Assembly (NCBI GenBank): GCA_025642065.1
Contig: JAODUP010000145.1
Location: 157,501 to 221,500 of the forward strand
Reading direction: 5' to 3'
Source of the DNA: Paralvinella palmiformis
Taxonomy: Eukaryota; Annelida; Polychaeta; Terebellida; Alvinellidae
Length of the DNA stretch: 64,000 bases
The position numbers were made by a program, and so were the translations under genes. Positions 61,891 through 64,000 of the stretch are shown here, in pieces. Numbering within the stretch: position 1 is the stretch's first letter; every line of letters starts with the position of its first letter. The notes beneath the pieces were generated by a model. That model did not search any database. It was given only the letters and a program-made list of their open reading frames with translations, and was not told the origin of the DNA.

Positions 61891-63790
61891 AAAAACACCC
61901 TTGCCTCTGCTAAATCTGAGTATTAGAATTAAAGCATCCAAGTGAAATCAAAAGACTTTTCTGTATTGTGAATAAAGTATTACATCAAAGTCAAACTGTA
62001 CCTCCAAATAATATGCCTCGGATAATGATATGACATAGTGGGTTCCATTCCAGCACCTTATCACAGGGTAAGCCATTGTTAGAAGAGTCCTTCCATGATG
62101 GATACATTTGAGCCTTTTGCAGATACTGATATCAGACAGTTGCTGAAAAGGTCATCTAATGCTTTATGTGCAGTTGACCCTATGCCTACATAGCTTTTGA
62201 TAGATTTTCTGGATGTTCTGATAAGCCTGATTACAAATATAGTTAATAAATCATTATCTCTGGGAGTTTTTCCTAGATCCATGAAAGCTGCCCTTGTAAA
62301 ATCAATCATTAAAATAAACTATGGACTGTAATATTCTAAATAATTAAATTTGTATCTAAAGTTATAGAAAGGCAGTTGCTTTCCATCTAAACAAATATTT
62401 AATCAATAATAACCTTAATGAATCACTACAGTCTGCCTATAAAAGTGGTTACAACACTGAAACAGCCTTGGTTCGGCTGAAAAATTACATTATGATGTGA
62501 ATTGATCACGGTAAGCTAGTAATACTTGTTCTTCTGGACCTGTCTGCTGCATTTGATACAGTTGACCATAATGTACCTTTCTCTAGGTTAAAAGACATGT
62601 TTGGTCTGTCAGGTAAAGTACTTGAATAGTTTGAATTCTATCTGGAACAACGCTCCCAGAGAGTGTCTGTTCATGGTATTTTATCTGACATTCAGTTTTT
62701 GTTATCTGGTGTACCACATGGTTCAGTTCTTGGTCCTGTGGTTTTCACAATGTATATCCGTCCTCTTCGGATCATTGCGCAGCGATATGGGGTTAAATAT
62801 CACTTGTATGCTGATGACACACAGCTGTATATATCACTGGATCCTGAAAATGAGTTAAATGTCTCCTCTTCCTTGAAGAATTTAGAACATTGTATTGCTG
62901 ATATTCGGCTATGGATAACTCAAAATCTTCTAAAACTAAATGATAATAAAACAAATATTATATATTTGGCATCACCACATTGTGTTAAATTCCTAAAGAC
63001 ACCAGCATTATAGATGGGTGCATCTTCGATTACCCCTAATGGGTCAGTAAAAAATCTAGGGTTAATGTTTGACCAATGTATTAACATGCATGCATCAGTA
63101 TGCTGAGTTACCTACTACCATCTTAAAAACATCCACTGTTTAAAAACATTCTTGACACAATAATCACTTGTAACTGTAGTTCATGCCTTTGTTACATCTC
63201 GTATAGACTATTGTAACTCCCTGTTATATGCCATATCTGATTATAACATTAATCGCATTGGCGAATTCAGAATAGTGCAGCTCGCATTGTAACAAATACT
63301 AGAAAATATGATCATATCACCCAAATTCTTCAAAACATACATTAGCTACATGTTAGAGAGCATATCCATTAATAACTTATAAATCTATTAATGATATGGC
63401 ACCAGAATACCTGTGTGAACTGGTTCCCATTAGAAAGTCATCCCGAAAACTCAGGTCATCCAGTCAGATACTATTGCAGGTGCCAGTGTCTCGGCTCAAG
63501 TCATATGGTGATTGTGCGTTTAATGTTGCAGCCCCCACTTTGTGGAATAAGTTGCCGGCAAATATTAGAAATGCGTCGTCTCTTGGAAATTTTAAGTCTC
63601 TTCTAAAAACACACCTATTTAAGGTCGCTTTCACAGATAAATAATTATTATCTTTTACACTTACGGGTTTTTTACAGACATATTATTTGGGGTATTATTA
63701 TATTACATATTATTTGTACAGCGTCTTTAAATGGCTCCTGATAATAAGGGCACTTTATTAAATATACATTATTATTATTATTATCATCAG
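61891..63790 (+). pseudogene. LINE 3' part: reverse transcriptase and 3' tail, decayed
   Basis: It resumes directly after the Gypsy 3' LTR. It reads FADTDIRQLLKRSSNALCAV, then LLDLSAAFDTVDHN, GVPHGSVLGPVVFTMYIRPL and YHLYADDTQLYISLDPE (YADD catalytic box kept). The end reads FVTSRIDYCNSLLYAISDYN and RLKSYGDCAFNVAAPTLWNK, typical of CR1/L2-group C-termini. Numerous stops and frameshifts occur. The 3' end has an ATT-type tail (acattattattattatta near 63,770). The 55,990-57,109 and 61,891-63,790 parts are one copy split by the Gypsy element. Confidence 0.85.
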
Positions 63791-64000
63791 TCTATTATAT
63801 ATTTTTGACCTTCACTTTTTGGTAGATGACTATTATATACAAATAAATATCAATCATTAAGGAAGTACTTCCTATGAAAATGATATCCCGCAGATATGTT
63901 ACAATACACAGGAAATATAACTCAGTAATAAAATATTAGCTGTCTTTCTCGACACATTTATTCAATTAAACCGCAAATTTATTATATTAACGGTACTTGA

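Noticed and set aside
1..64000. CRISPR arrays, bacterial operons, rRNA genes
   Set aside because: None seen. The tandem repeats lack unique spacers and the context is eukaryotic.

Overview
This window reads as a repeat-rich, AT-leaning animal nuclear genome. The evidence is spliced exons with GT/AG borders, many long (TA)n, (GT)n and (GA)n tracts, tRNA-derived SINEs, LINE, Penelope, Gypsy, Mutator and hAT remnants, and no bacterial-style gene packing. I infer an invertebrate, probably a lophotrochozoan such as a gastropod mollusc; nothing in the sequence proves that.

Only two host genes can be supported. (1) A GC-rich terminal coding exon at 23,869-24,890 (+) encodes the C-terminal part (about 340 residues) of a single-pass membrane protein that I do not recognise. 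(2) A complete five-exon gene on the minus strand (48,919 down to 45,398) encodes a 494-residue major-facilitator transporter of the MFSD4/NaGLT1 (sodium-dependent glucose transporter 1) type. Upstream of it, at 51,951-52,139 and 54,787-54,975, lie two further first-exon-like sequences on the same strand. Each encodes exactly 63 residues, ends in a related half-helix, and stops at a phase-0 GTAAGT donor that would join the shared exon 2 in frame. This suggests one transporter with three alternative promoters and N-termini, and it is the most interesting host signal here.

Layout. 1-23,868: gene-poor and rich in satellites: a 22-bp minisatellite (9.35-9.68 kb), a 26-bp AT-rich one (18.85-19.39 kb), a 14-bp higher-order repeat (19.56-20.50 kb), a microsatellite-loop hairpin (13.95-14.04 kb) and a decayed Penelope-like element with GIY-YIG endonuclease (16.2-17.33 kb, minus). 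23.9-24.9 kb: the orphan exon. 25-45 kb: SINE copies, a minus-strand LINE (28-29.4 kb), a LINE copy with a 5' inversion (35.4-35.9 kb), a FLYWCH/Mutator-like transposase remnant (37.4-38 kb), ATT-rich satellite (40.9-41.4 kb), an L1/Tx1-like fragment (42.3 kb) and three foldback elements built on an AAAAGCCC motif. 45.4-55 kb: the transporter gene, with hAT, SINE and LINE debris in its upstream region. 56-63.8 kb: an old LINE split by a nested, broken Ty3/Gypsy element with recognisable LTRs.

The transposons are all decayed (stops, frameshifts, lost catalytic residues). Clade names for them come from motif reading only.
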